The notes beneath the pieces are model-generated. The model made no database searches, was not told where the DNA came from, and saw only the letters and a list, made by a program, of their open reading frames with translations. Source: Lachnospiraceae bacterium UBA7182 (lineage in GTDB: Bacteria; Bacillota; Clostridia; Lachnospirales; Lachnospiraceae). Taken from it: 41,335 bases of DNA. Shown piece by piece: positions 24,710 to 32,711 of the stretch. Where the stretch lies: contig DKVI01000111.1 of the NCBI GenBank assembly GCA_002491115.1, forward strand, positions 1 to 41,335, written 5' to 3'. The first letter of the stretch is position 1; each line of letters opens with the position of its first letter. A program made the position numbers and the translations under genes.

Positions 24710-25746
24710 CCGTTTCGGAGACGGGCTTTGGCACGATTCCTGTTCTGAAAGGCAGCGTCCCTGTGCTGCCGGATTATTATAATCTAAATGAGGAAGAAGC
24801 GATCGCCGTGATGGAACACGCGTTTCTGCTGGGCTGTAATCTGTATGATACCGCCATCGTGCCGGAATATGGGGACGCGGAGGTGAAGCTGGGAAAATTC
24901 GCGGCCCGTGCAGGCAGGGAGCGTATCATTATTTCGGATAAGGCCCGTTTCTTTGACGGGAACGAGATGTACCAGGCGGTCTTAACGTCCTGTGAAAATC
25001 TGGGAACCTGGGCAGATCTGTATTTTGTCCATCAGGTGGATGCGGAACATGAAGACGAAGTGTTTAAAACGGGAGGAGCGCTGGACGCGCTGACGGAGTT
25101 AAAAAAGGAGGGACGGATTCGCTTTGCAGGCGTGGCGTCCCATTACTATGATACGCTCCTTCGCGGAGCCATGGATTTAAGAGTGGATGTCCTGCAGGGA
25201 AGCGGCAACCTGCTGGAGCGGGGGATGCTGGAACGGATGAAAAAAGAGCCGCGATTCCGGAAGAAAGGCATCCTGGTCAATAAGGTGTATGCGGCGGGCA
25301 TGCTTCCGGCGTTTTTTCCTGCGGATCTTCTGATCCGGGCGGTATTGTTCTATCCCATATCCAGCGCCCTGATCGGTGTCGGCAGTTTTGCCCAGGCGGA
25401 TATGGCTTTTGACCGGAAGGAGCAGCCGGATGAAACCGGGATTCCTGCTTTTGAGGAGGCGCTTTCGGTACTGGAGAAAAAGTTCTCTCCCATTCCCTGC
25501 GACCGGTGCCAGAGATGCGGCTGCCCTTATGGGACGGAAATCCATACGATATTCAGGCAATACCTTTATTATTTTCTGGGAAAAGACCATTGGGCGCTTC
25601 GCAAGCTGGATATGGGAATTGATCAAAGCGCCGGGCGGTGCAGGGCGTGTACCCGCATGCCCTGCCTTGCCGGGTGCCCCCGGAAGATACGGATACCGGA
25701 TGAGATACAAAAAGTACAAAGGCTTGTCAGGACGCATCTGGGTTAA
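24676..25746 (+). CDS. Aldo/keto reductase with C-terminal iron-sulfur tail
   Basis: A 356-residue protein. Residues 1-265 are a TIM-barrel aldo/keto reductase (MRYRKLGDTGLTVSETGFGT, then YDTAIVPEYGDAE with the usual Asp and Tyr, DLYFVHQVD with the His, and SSALIGVGS near the cofactor end). The C-terminal 90 residues hold Cys clusters CDRCQRCGCPYG and CRACTRMPCLAGCPRK, typical of family members with [4Fe-4S] ferredoxin-like tails, which pair NAD(P)H with electron-transfer partners in anaerobes. The start at 24676 follows GGGGGAGAAGG and lies 34 bases inside the LRR gene. Substrate is unknown. The 3' end overlaps the convergent small gene by 20 bases. Confidence 0.88.
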   Translation: MRYRKLGDTGLTVSETGFGTIPVLKGSVPVLPDYYNLNEEEAIAVMEHAFLLGCNLYDTAIVPEYGDAEVKLGKFAARAGRERIIISDKARFFDGNEMYQAVLTSCENLGTWADLYFVHQVDAEHEDEVFKTGGALDALTELKKEGRIRFAGVASHYYDTLLRGAMDLRVDVLQGSGNLLERGMLERMKKEPRFRKKGILVNKVYAAGMLPAFFPADLLIRAVLFYPISSALIGVGSFAQADMAFDRKEQPDETGIPAFEEALSVLEKKFSPIPCDRCQRCGCPYGTEIHTIFRQYLYYFLGKDHWALRKLDMGIDQSAGRCRACTRMPCLAGCPRKIRIPDEIQKVQRLVRTHLG

Positions 25747-25930
25747 TTTTTGATTTGAACTTTGACGCATCCGGAATTTTCGGAAGGAAGGGGTACAGTT
25801 CTTCATAATTTTCCATTTCGTTTTCATCCACTGTTCCTGCCGGGATCAGTCCGGTACAGTCCTGGGCGGAGCAGGGTTTCATATAGGAATACTCAGATTC
25901 CTGGCGGTCTTCGGCATTTTTCTTTTTCAT
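25727..25930 (-). CDS. Small conserved hypothetical protein
   Basis: A 67-residue protein starting MKKKNAEDRQESEYSYMK, with a central CSAQDCTGLIPAG and a Pro/Tyr/Asp-rich end ELYPFLPKIPDAS. GGAG nine bases upstream supports this ATG; longer readings begin in non-coding sequence. The two Cys and the Tyr/Pro-rich composition are reminiscent of small spore-coat-associated proteins, but I cannot place it in a named family. It is convergent with the aldo/keto reductase gene, and the two coding ends overlap by 20 bases. The PDAS tetrapeptide occurs twice in the last 14 residues, reflecting a short DNA repeat (GACGCATC at 25731-25738 and 25764-25771). Confidence 0.65.
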   Translation of the reverse strand: MKKKNAEDRQESEYSYMKPCSAQDCTGLIPAGTVDENEMENYEELYPFLPKIPDASKFKSKINPDAS

Positions 25931-26010
25931 CTTTTTATTTCTCCATTGGTATTTTTGTTTTTCTGGTAGTAAGTATGTGATATAATGTAAAAAATATGTG
26001 CAGGGGCAGG

Positions 26011-26070
26011 TTTTCTTCAGATTTTCTTTAGAAATACCTGCATTTGTTTTTAAGATTCGGACGCTACAAT
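26011..26070 (+). promoter_or_regulatory. Two-component operon promoter with tandem 11-bp repeat
   Basis: TTTTCTTCAGA (26011-26021) is followed without gap by TTTTCTTTAGA (26022-26032), a direct repeat with one mismatch. A -10-like TACAAT lies at 26065-26070 with no good -35 box. Direct repeats of 11-bp period upstream of an activator-dependent promoter are the usual layout for OmpR/PhoB-type regulators, so this is a likely autoregulatory site. Confidence 0.55.
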
Positions 26071-26099
26071 GATTGCAATGAATCAGAGAGGAGAGCGTC

Positions 26100-26114
26100 A
26101 TGGAGCCAATATGA
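26100..26114 (+). other. Possible four-codon leader peptide ORF
   Basis: ATG-GAG-CCA-ATA-TGA follows a good GAGAGGAGAGCGTC site. Its stop overlaps an in-frame ATG (26111) of the response regulator gene. It may be a translational-coupling minicistron, or the ribosome binding site may simply belong to a start at 26111. Confidence 0.3.
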
Positions 26115-26137
26115 AAGAGATGAGGGAGTTAAAAAAT

Positions 26138-26845
26138 ATGGATAAATATCATGTGTTAGTGGTAGAAGACGACAAAGAGATCCGGGACGGGATCGAGATC
26201 TATTTAAAAAGTCAGGGATATGAGGTGTACAAGGCGGCTGACGGAATCGAGGGGCTGGAAATCATCTACAGAGAAGAGATTCACCTGGCGATCGTGGATG
26301 TGATGATGCCCAGGAAAGACGGCATTCAGATGGTCATGGAGATGCGCAAAGATTACGACCTTCCGGTGATTATGCTTTCGGCCAAATCCGAAGAGGTGGA
26401 TAAGATCCTCGGACTGAATATGGGCGCGGACGACTATGTGACCAAACCCTTTACGCCGCTGGAGCTTCTTGCCAGGGTCAATTCCCAGCTTCGGCGTTAC
26501 AGCCGTTATCTGGAAAAGCTGAAAAACGGAAATAAAGAGGAGGAGCATGTCTACCGGATCGGAGGCCTGGAACTGGACGAAGAAAAAGTAGAGCTTCGGG
26601 TGGACGGTACGCCGGTGAAAGTGACGCCGATGGAATACCGCATTCTGCTTCTTCTGATGAAACATCCGGGCAGGGTGTTCTCCGCGGACGAGATCTACGA
26701 GCGGGTATGGAATGAAAAAGCTGTAAACTCGGACACGATCATGGTCCATGTGCGGAACATCCGGGAAAAAATAGAGATCAATCCTAAGAATCCAAAATAT
26801 TTAAAGGTGGTGTGGGGCGTTGGATATAAAATGGAAAAACAATAG
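26138..26845 (+). CDS. OmpR/PhoB-family response regulator
   Basis: A 235-residue DNA-binding response regulator. The receiver domain reads VLVVEDDKE (6-14), phospho-acceptor D54 in AIVDVMMPRKDG, LSAK at about 81-84, and the conserved Lys in DDYVTKPFTPLELLARV. A winged-helix output domain follows from about 130, with VTPMEYRILLLLMKHPGRVF and NSDTIMVHVRNIREKI. The start at 26138 has GAGGGAG nine bases upstream; an alternative start at 26111 would add nine residues and is coupled to a short leader ORF. The sensor kinase gene begins inside the 3' end, so the two proteins are a dedicated pair. The signal is unknown. Confidence 0.9.
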   Translation: MDKYHVLVVEDDKEIRDGIEIYLKSQGYEVYKAADGIEGLEIIYREEIHLAIVDVMMPRKDGIQMVMEMRKDYDLPVIMLSAKSEEVDKILGLNMGADDYVTKPFTPLELLARVNSQLRRYSRYLEKLKNGNKEEEHVYRIGGLELDEEKVELRVDGTPVKVTPMEYRILLLLMKHPGRVFSADEIYERVWNEKAVNSDTIMVHVRNIREKIEINPKNPKYLKVVWGVGYKMEKQ

Positions 26846-29153
26846 TGCAAAAGGTCTGTTACTGATTATGGTATGCGCCATGATTGCGTCAACCATTATG
26901 TGTAATGCCTATCCTTTTTTCAGAAACCAGGCAGAAAAAAATATAGAGGCCTATAAAAAAGAAAACAATCATGATGATGAAACACAGAATCTTTTTCATG
27001 TGGACGAAAATTTTATGAGGTATCTTCTCTCGGCTGTTTATTATATGAATTATGAAGCGACGCCGGGGATGGATGCGTATACTTATTTGACGCAGGATTA
27101 CGATATGGACCGCATGACGAAGGACGAGCAGGAAAGAGTAAAAAGAGCGGCGTCCCGTCTGATGAAAAATATGCGCAACCAGTATGTATCCACCCAGAAC
27201 ATAAACAATTATTTCAGTTACGCGTCGGGTGTGGAAAAAGATTATGGTACGGACGGAAACCTTCGTTCCGCGATCTACGGGAATCCTGAGGAGGCCAAAA
27301 ACATCTACCGGTCAGGCATTGTGATCTCCTACGACGGAAGAGGGGTTCCCAGTGTGAAAGATTCGTGGAATATGCGCGTAAGCGAGCCGGAGCTTCTCCG
27401 GTATTTGAGTATGGGCTATATGAGTAAGCTGATGGAGGATAACGGACTCAGCTATGAGTATGATGAGTCTTATTACTCTGAGGACGATTACGTGGAAGAA
27501 CTTTCTGAGGAGCCTGCGGAAACCTATATGGTCGAGGAAGAGGACGAGCGGATTATAGTGGAAGAAACCGGTGAGTATGATATGACGGACGGTATGCTTC
27601 TGAGCCAGATTCCCGCACCCAAAATCCAGAATATGACGTTTGCTTTTGGCATTAATTCTGATCTTGACTATATGAATGACTATGAATGGCAGGATTACTG
27701 GATGACCCGCAATTCTTATACAAGAAGTGGCTATATGATAGGCGTACTTGCGATTGTGACGGCTATGGCAGCACTGGCGCTTGTACTGCAAAATGTCCCT
27801 GTCCTGGGACTTCGCAGAAACCGGCTGTTTTGCCTTCCTACAGAACTGGTAGCGTGTGCAGGCTGTACAGGCTTTGTGATGACAATGTCTCTTTCCGCGG
27901 AATTTGGCGTCTACACCATGGCTGGTGAGGTGGTGGAAGATTTTTCTCATATAGGATTCGGAGACGCGTCCGGCGCGGCGGCGACCGCTTTTATCTGGAT
28001 TTTCTGGAGTGTGTTCGCCTTCTGCTGGTACTGGTTTGTGGCGTCCGTGCTGCCTTATTTTACCCATCCGGTACAGACTGTAAGAGAGCAGGCCCTTTGT
28101 ATCAGCCTATGCAGGTGGGGCAAAAACTTGTGGCTGAAACTCTGGCACTGGGCTACGGATGTGGAACTGGATGAAAAACTGACCAAAAGCATCTGGAAAA
28201 TCGTGGGATTAAACGGCCTGATGGTGGCTGCTTTTAGCTGTATCTGGTTCGGCGGCGTATTCGGAGCCGTGATTTATACCATTGTCCTTTATGTTCTGAT
28301 CAAGCAGAAATGTTTTAAAATTCAGTCGGATTATCAGAAACTTTTAAATGTGACCAGGGATATCGCCGCGGGTGAGCTCAATACGCCCATGGATGAGGAT
28401 ATGGGGCTTTTCAATCCGATCCGCAATGAGCTTTCGGCGATCCAGAGCGGGTTTAAAAAGGCGGTCAACGAAGAAGTGCGCAGCCGGAATATGAAGACTG
28501 AGCTGATCACGAATGTGTCCCATGACTTAAAGACGCCTCTGACGGCGATCATCACTTATGTGGATCTGTTAAAAAAAGAGGATATTACGGAGGACGAGAG
28601 AAAGAAATATATCGATACGCTGGATAAGAAATCCCAGAGGTTAAAGGTGCTGATCGAAGATCTTTTTGAGGTCAGCAAAGCATCCACCGACAATATCGTC
28701 ATGAACTATGACGATGTGGATCTGGGCAGCCTGATCAAACAGGTGCGGCTGGAAAACGAGGATAAGATCGCGGAAAGTACGCTGGATTTCCGGTGGAATC
28801 TGCCGGATGAGAAATGTGTGCTTCTCCTGGACCCCCAGAGGACATTCCGGGTGATTGACAACCTGATTCAGAATATTCTGAAATATTCCATGCCCCATTC
28901 CCGGGTGTATATTGATATGCGGGAATCGGACGGAATTGTGACGGTCAGTTTTAAAAACATGTCGGCGGCCGAGATGAACTTTTCGCCGGGAGAGATTACC
29001 GAGCGGTTTGTGCGGGGGGATTTATCCAGGAATACCGAAGGAAGCGGCCTGGGCCTGGCGATCGCGCAGAGCTTTACGGAGCTCCAGGGCGGCACGTTTC
29101 AGGTGGATACGGACGGCGATTTGTTTAAAGTAATCATCAGTTGGAAGAGATAA
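26820..29153 (+). CDS. Membrane sensor histidine kinase
   Basis: A 777-residue kinase starting at a TTG that overlaps the response regulator by 26 bases. Predicted membrane segments lie near 11-30, 304-325, 336-358, 385-414 and 460-494. Residues 35-300 form a large, acidic, Tyr-rich extracytoplasmic region containing EEPAETYMVEEEDERIIVEE. A short linker leads to the H-box ELITNVSHDLKTPLTAI (H568), N-box VIDNLIQNILKYS and G2-box TEGSGLGLAIAQS. The canonical DxGxG box is replaced by KNMSAAEMNF, a feature shared by a group of Firmicute sensors related to VanS. The multi-helix membrane part after the sensor region is unusual for a classical sensor. A terminator follows directly. Confidence 0.9.
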   Translation: MDIKWKNNSAKGLLLIMVCAMIASTIMCNAYPFFRNQAEKNIEAYKKENNHDDETQNLFHVDENFMRYLLSAVYYMNYEATPGMDAYTYLTQDYDMDRMTKDEQERVKRAASRLMKNMRNQYVSTQNINNYFSYASGVEKDYGTDGNLRSAIYGNPEEAKNIYRSGIVISYDGRGVPSVKDSWNMRVSEPELLRYLSMGYMSKLMEDNGLSYEYDESYYSEDDYVEELSEEPAETYMVEEEDERIIVEETGEYDMTDGMLLSQIPAPKIQNMTFAFGINSDLDYMNDYEWQDYWMTRNSYTRSGYMIGVLAIVTAMAALALVLQNVPVLGLRRNRLFCLPTELVACAGCTGFVMTMSLSAEFGVYTMAGEVVEDFSHIGFGDASGAAATAFIWIFWSVFAFCWYWFVASVLPYFTHPVQTVREQALCISLCRWGKNLWLKLWHWATDVELDEKLTKSIWKIVGLNGLMVAAFSCIWFGGVFGAVIYTIVLYVLIKQKCFKIQSDYQKLLNVTRDIAAGELNTPMDEDMGLFNPIRNELSAIQSGFKKAVNEEVRSRNMKTELITNVSHDLKTPLTAIITYVDLLKKEDITEDERKKYIDTLDKKSQRLKVLIEDLFEVSKASTDNIVMNYDDVDLGSLIKQVRLENEDKIAESTLDFRWNLPDEKCVLLLDPQRTFRVIDNLIQNILKYSMPHSRVYIDMRESDGIVTVSFKNMSAAEMNFSPGEITERFVRGDLSRNTEGSGLGLAIAQSFTELQGGTFQVDTDGDLFKVIISWKR

Positions 29154-29155
29154 GG

Positions 29156-29189
29156 AAAAACCCTGCGGCACAGCGCCGCGGGGTTTTTT
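29156..29189 (+). terminator. Terminator of the two-component operon
   Basis: CCCTGCGGC (29161-29169) pairs with GCCGCGGGG (29175-29183) around a five-base loop, followed by TTTTTT. Confidence 0.9.
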
Positions 29190-29193
29190 GCAA

Positions 29194-29222
29194 TTGCGTA
29201 TCTGTTGAAAATGGATTATAAT
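29194..29222 (+). promoter_or_regulatory. Promoter of proB
   Basis: TTGCGT (29194-29199), 17-base spacer, perfect TATAAT (29217-29222). An imperfect dyad AATTGTGTTCC/GGGAACAATT immediately overlaps and follows the -10 box (about 29220-29240) and could be an operator or a 5'-UTR hairpin. Confidence 0.6.
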
Positions 29223-29264
29223 TGTGTTCCGGGAACAATTAAATAACAAAGGAGTATTGTCAGA

Positions 29265-30068
29265 ATGGGAATCAAAAGAAACCGAATCGTTGTCAAGGTA
29301 GGAACTTCCACATTGACGAACGAAATTGGCAACAGTAATTTAAGAAAGTTTGAAGAGCTGGCGCTGATTTTGTCAGACATTCAGAATATGGGAAATGAAG
29401 TGATTCTGATATCATCGGGCGCGATCGCGGTGGGCGCGCAGAAAATGCATTTAAAAGAAAAACCTACAGAATTACGGATGAAACAGGCGGCGGCAGCAGT
29501 CGGACAATGTGAAAATATGTTTTTATATGATAAATTCTTCGGCTATTACAATAAAACCGTGGCGCAGATACTGTTAAATGCGGATGATATTCAGGACGAA
29601 GAAAAAAAGGAAAATCTCGTAAATACATTTGAGACATTGCTGGAACAGGAGATTATCCCCATCGTAAATGAAAATGATTCTGTCAGCTACAAAGAAATTG
29701 AATCGGAAGAAAAAATCTTCGGGGATAACGATATGCTTTCAGCGGTGGTGGCGGTGCTGTGTAAGGCAGATCAACTGGTCATTTTGTCGGACATTGACGG
29801 ATTTTATGACAGAGATCCCAGACTTTCCAAGAATGCGAAACTAATCAGTCGCGTGGAAAAAATAGACGACGGCACTTACGCGCTTGCGGGAGGCGCAGGT
29901 TCAAGACGGGGAACCGGCGGAATGAAAACGAAATTACAGGCGGCGGATATTGCCACGGCGCAGGGAATTGACGTAATCGTGACCAACGGGAAGAATCCGC
30001 GGGCCTTATACAGTATTATAGAGGGCGAACAGGTTGGTACGCTGTTTGCGGCACAAAGACAGGTTTGA
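29265..30068 (+). CDS. proB: Glutamate 5-kinase
   Basis: A 267-residue cytosolic enzyme phosphorylating glutamate at the gamma-carboxyl, the first step of proline synthesis. Family elements: IVVKVGTSTLT (8-18), ISSGAIAVGAQ, the substrate loop NENDSVSYKEI, FGDNDMLSAVVA, LSDIDGFYDRDPR and the nucleotide loop GTGGMKTKLQAADIA. It lacks the C-terminal PUA domain of longer ProB proteins, giving the common short form. proA is not adjacent; an alanyl-editing gene follows 18 bases downstream instead. A TAACAAAGGAGTATTGTCAG leader precedes the start. Feedback inhibition by proline is usual for the family. Confidence 0.94.
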   Translation: MGIKRNRIVVKVGTSTLTNEIGNSNLRKFEELALILSDIQNMGNEVILISSGAIAVGAQKMHLKEKPTELRMKQAAAAVGQCENMFLYDKFFGYYNKTVAQILLNADDIQDEEKKENLVNTFETLLEQEIIPIVNENDSVSYKEIESEEKIFGDNDMLSAVVAVLCKADQLVILSDIDGFYDRDPRLSKNAKLISRVEKIDDGTYALAGGAGSRRGTGGMKTKLQAADIATAQGIDVIVTNGKNPRALYSIIEGEQVGTLFAAQRQV

Positions 30069-30086
30069 TTTGGCAGGAGAATGAGG

Positions 30087-31262
30087 ATGGAGACTGGTAA
30101 GAAAGTGACAGAGAAGCTGTATGATAAGGACAGTCACAGGAAGGAATTTGAGGCTGTGGTGACGGCGTGTGAGGAGAATGAGAAAAAAGGCGGGTACAGG
30201 GTTGTACTGGACCAGACGGCGTTTTTTCCTGAAGGCGGCGGGCAGTTCGGAGATGTGGGCCGATTGGATGAGGTGGAGGTGACGGATACGCGGGAGAAGG
30301 GCGGCGTCATTTATCATGAGACGAAAGAGGCGCTGGAACCCGGCCGTAAGGTGAAAGGAAAGATTGATTTTGCAGTGCGCTTTGACAGGATGCAGCAGCA
30401 CTCGGGGGAGCATATTTTATCGGGGCTTGTACATCATCTGTACGGATATGACAATGTGGGATTTCATCTGGGGGCGGAGGCGACGACGCTGGATTTTAAC
30501 GGAGAGCTTTCAGAGGAGCAGGTGCGGGATCTGGAACTCAGGGCGAATCGGGCGGTGTGCGAAAATGTGTCCATACAGGTGCTGTATCCCACGAAGGAGC
30601 AGCTTAAAAATGTGGATTACCGAAGCAAGATAGAGATTGAGGGACAGATTCGCATCGTGTCGATTCCCGGATATGATATCTGCGCCTGCTGTGCGCCGCA
30701 TGTGGACAGGACCGGGGAGATCGGCCTGATCAAGATCATAAGCTGTGAGCGGCACAGAGGGGGCTGCCGGATGACCATCCTGTGCGGCATGCGGGCGCTT
30801 ATGGATTATCAGAGGAAACAGCAAAACGTAACGGAAGTTTCCGTCGCTCTGTCCGCCAGGCCGGAGAAGATCGGGGAGGCGGTTCTGCATGTAAAGGAAC
30901 AGCTTGGAAGGACAAGGGAGCAGTTAAACCGGATGCAGGAGTTGTACCTGGGACAAAAGCTTATGCAGCTTACGCCAGAGGACAGGAATGTCTGCATCAT
31001 AGAAGAAGAACTGGATCACATCGCCGCCCGGAATTTTATCAACAGCGCCATGGAAATGTGCGAAGGAATCTGCGGCGCGCTGATCGGGACGGACGAGGGC
31101 GGCTATCATTATATACTCGGCAGCAGGACGGTGGATCTTCGGGTGTTTTCCAAGACGCTCAATGAAAGATTCCAGGGGAAAGGCGGCGGCAAGCCGCAGA
31201 TGGTGCAGGGATCTTTGACAGGAGCGGCAGAGGAGATACGAAAAATGATTATGGAAACATAG
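30087..31262 (+). CDS. AlaX-type alanyl-tRNA editing/DHHA1 protein
   Basis: A 391-residue protein resembling the C-terminal editing half of alanyl-tRNA synthetase. Residues 40-60 read LDQTAFFPEGGGQFGDVG; the zinc ligands are H105 and H109 in QQHSGEHI and a Cys and H205 in CACCAPHVD. Together these form the editing site that hydrolyses mischarged Ser- or Gly-tRNA-Ala. A coiled segment (about 245-305) and a C-terminal DHHA1 domain with GKGGGKPQMVQGSL follow, giving the long AlaX-L architecture. The start at 30087 follows GGAGAATGAGG. It is in an operon with proB and two small unknown genes. Confidence 0.9.
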   Translation: METGKKVTEKLYDKDSHRKEFEAVVTACEENEKKGGYRVVLDQTAFFPEGGGQFGDVGRLDEVEVTDTREKGGVIYHETKEALEPGRKVKGKIDFAVRFDRMQQHSGEHILSGLVHHLYGYDNVGFHLGAEATTLDFNGELSEEQVRDLELRANRAVCENVSIQVLYPTKEQLKNVDYRSKIEIEGQIRIVSIPGYDICACCAPHVDRTGEIGLIKIISCERHRGGCRMTILCGMRALMDYQRKQQNVTEVSVALSARPEKIGEAVLHVKEQLGRTREQLNRMQELYLGQKLMQLTPEDRNVCIIEEELDHIAARNFINSAMEMCEGICGALIGTDEGGYHYILGSRTVDLRVFSKTLNERFQGKGGGKPQMVQGSLTGAAEEIRKMIMET

Positions 31263-31274
31263 GGTGAAGGGTGG

Positions 31275-31616
31275 ATGTTGGAAAATTATTCGTTTGAAGT
31301 ATTCTGGAAAGATGAACTTACAGCCTCGGTGCGGGTGGAACAGGATATCGTAAAAGTGAAGCGCTATATCAAACACCCTTTGCGGCAGTTATTTGCGGCA
31401 GATACCATGAGCCGGTATCAACTGAACTGCATTCTGGAACTCAGATGCTGGGACAGAGGGCGGCCGGACTCGGATGAGATTTTGAAATATCTGGGACTGA
31501 CGGCGTATATTCCCTATGAGATTATAAAAAAGACCCATGGAGTATCTTTTAATGATTTTATCTGGTTTCGTTTCCCGGGGGAACAGATTACCAGCAAAGA
31601 TGTGCTGGTGAGGTGA
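31275..31616 (+). CDS. Conserved hypothetical protein
   Basis: A 113-residue soluble protein. The distinctive part is residues 47-100 with RYQLNCILELRCWDRGRPD, then EILKYLGL, KKTHGVSFNDFIWFRFPGE. I have seen similar small proteins in Lachnospiraceae genomes, sometimes near HipA-like genes, but no such gene is present here and I assign no function. The start follows AAGGGTGG. It lies 12 bases after the AlaX-type gene and its stop overlaps the next gene's GTG start (GTGA), so the two small proteins are co-translated. Confidence 0.7.
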   Translation: MLENYSFEVFWKDELTASVRVEQDIVKVKRYIKHPLRQLFAADTMSRYQLNCILELRCWDRGRPDSDEILKYLGLTAYIPYEIIKKTHGVSFNDFIWFRFPGEQITSKDVLVR

Positions 31617-31855
31617 AAAGAGTCACTCTTTTGACGGCCAATAAAAGTGTCAACTGGCATTTTCCCATGGAGGAAAATGTAAAAAGAGTGATCGCAAGAC
31701 CCTTTAGCGGTTCCCATGAAAAGATGTATCAGTATTTCGGTACAGGTTTTCATCTGGACCATGCGGCGGTATACAGATGGCTGGAGGGGGAAGAAAAAAG
31801 CAGGGAAAAAGATGTACTGTGCTATCAGTTACAAAGATATGAAGATATCATATAA
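31613..31855 (+). CDS. Conserved small hypothetical protein, coupled to upstream gene
   Basis: An 80-residue protein beginning at GTG within the preceding stop codon. Features: ANKSVNWHFPMEENVKRV, then FSGSHEKMYQYFGTGF and a basic/acidic end. No known domain is recognised. Tight coupling to the upstream 113-residue protein suggests the two act together. A clear terminator follows, ending the proB transcript. Confidence 0.65.
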   Translation: MKRVTLLTANKSVNWHFPMEENVKRVIARPFSGSHEKMYQYFGTGFHLDHAAVYRWLEGEEKSREKDVLCYQLQRYEDII

Positions 31856-31862
31856 AAATACC

Positions 31863-31908
31863 AAAAGCCGGAAGGCAGGTGATGATTTCATCTGTTTTCC
31901 GGCTTTTT
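31863..31908 (+). terminator. Terminator of the proB operon
   Basis: AAAAGCCGGAA (31863-31873) pairs with TTCCGGCTTTT (31897-31907), the right arm running into a T-tract. The stem is symmetric, with A-tract and T-tract, so it could act in both directions. Confidence 0.88.
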
Positions 31909-31984
31909 CTGTGCAGGAATTTCCCCTAAAATCTGGTATATTTTCATATCATAGCAGTATCAAACGTTTACAAAGGAGAATGGA

Positions 31985-32599
31985 ATGGGAACTATGTATG
32001 GATACGCCCGGGTCAGTACCAGGGAGCAGAAGGAGGACAGGCAGATGCTTGCACTGACAGGTCAGCAGGTGCCAAGGAAAAACATCTACATGGATAAACA
32101 GTCCGGCAAGGATTTCGAGCGGCCCATGTATAAACGCATGCTAAAGCGTATGAAAGAAGACGACCTTCTGTATATCAAAAGCATCGATCGCCTGGGACGC
32201 AATTATGAAGAGATCCTGGAACAGTGGCGGGTGCTGACACGGGAGAAAAAGGTGGATATTGTCGTGCTGGACATGCCCCTTCTGGATACGCGCAGGGGAA
32301 AAGATCTGATGGGGACATTTTTAAGCGATATCGTGCTGCAGGTGTTGTCGTTCGTGGCGGAGAACGAGCGCAAAAATATACGCCAGCGGCAGCAGGAGGG
32401 AATCGAAGCCGCCAGACTTCGGGGCGTGCAGTTCGGAAGGCCACAGAAACCCCTGCCGGATAATTTCGTAAAAATATGCGGTATGTGGCTGTCGGGCGAG
32501 CTGAGCCAGCGGCAGGCCGCGAAGCTGTGTAAAATGCCGCTTTCATCCTTTAACCGCAGATGCCAGGAACTGATCAGTCAGGAACAGGAACTGCGCTAA
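31985..32599 (+). CDS. Serine site-specific recombinase (resolvase/invertase family)
   Basis: A 204-residue recombinase. The N-terminal catalytic domain begins MYGYARVSTREQ with the nucleophile S11, and KSIDRLGRNYEEIL carries the conserved Asp-Arg-Leu-Gly-Arg. ERKNIRQRQQEGIEAAR forms the long E-helix, and a C-terminal helix-turn-helix is LSQRQAAKLCKMPLSSFNRR. Size and layout match Tn3-type resolvases and Hin-type invertases rather than large integrases. AAAGGAG precedes the ATG. It lies alone between a terminator and the sigma-D-dependent glycan locus. No crossover sites were identified with confidence, so whether it inverts, resolves or is a remnant is open. Confidence 0.92.
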   Translation: MGTMYGYARVSTREQKEDRQMLALTGQQVPRKNIYMDKQSGKDFERPMYKRMLKRMKEDDLLYIKSIDRLGRNYEEILEQWRVLTREKKVDIVVLDMPLLDTRRGKDLMGTFLSDIVLQVLSFVAENERKNIRQRQQEGIEAARLRGVQFGRPQKPLPDNFVKICGMWLSGELSQRQAAKLCKMPLSSFNRRCQELISQEQELR

Positions 32600-32638
32600 A
32601 ACAGTCTCAACAAAATATTTTTTGTAAGCAAATTCCTT

Positions 32639-32660
32639 CTGCCCGAAATATCACGGGCAG
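32639..32660. other. Short stem-loop downstream of the recombinase gene
   Basis: CTGCCCG (32639-32645) pairs with CGGGCAG (32654-32660) over an eight-base loop, with no T-run on either side. It may be a weak terminator or RNA end-stabilising element, or a protein binding dyad. Confidence 0.5.
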
Positions 32661-32711
32661 GGGAAATCCTGGAAAAGTATCTTACTCCTTGATTTTTTAA
32701 ATGTGTTATGC

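Noticed and set aside
27312..28067. 251-codon minus-strand frame inside the kinase gene
   Set aside because: It is His/Arg-rich, has no start signal, and lies opposite the well-supported sensor kinase.
29219..29240. Riboswitch or T-box leader ahead of proB
   Set aside because: The leader is only about 40 bases, with one small imperfect dyad. That is too short for a T-box or known riboswitch.
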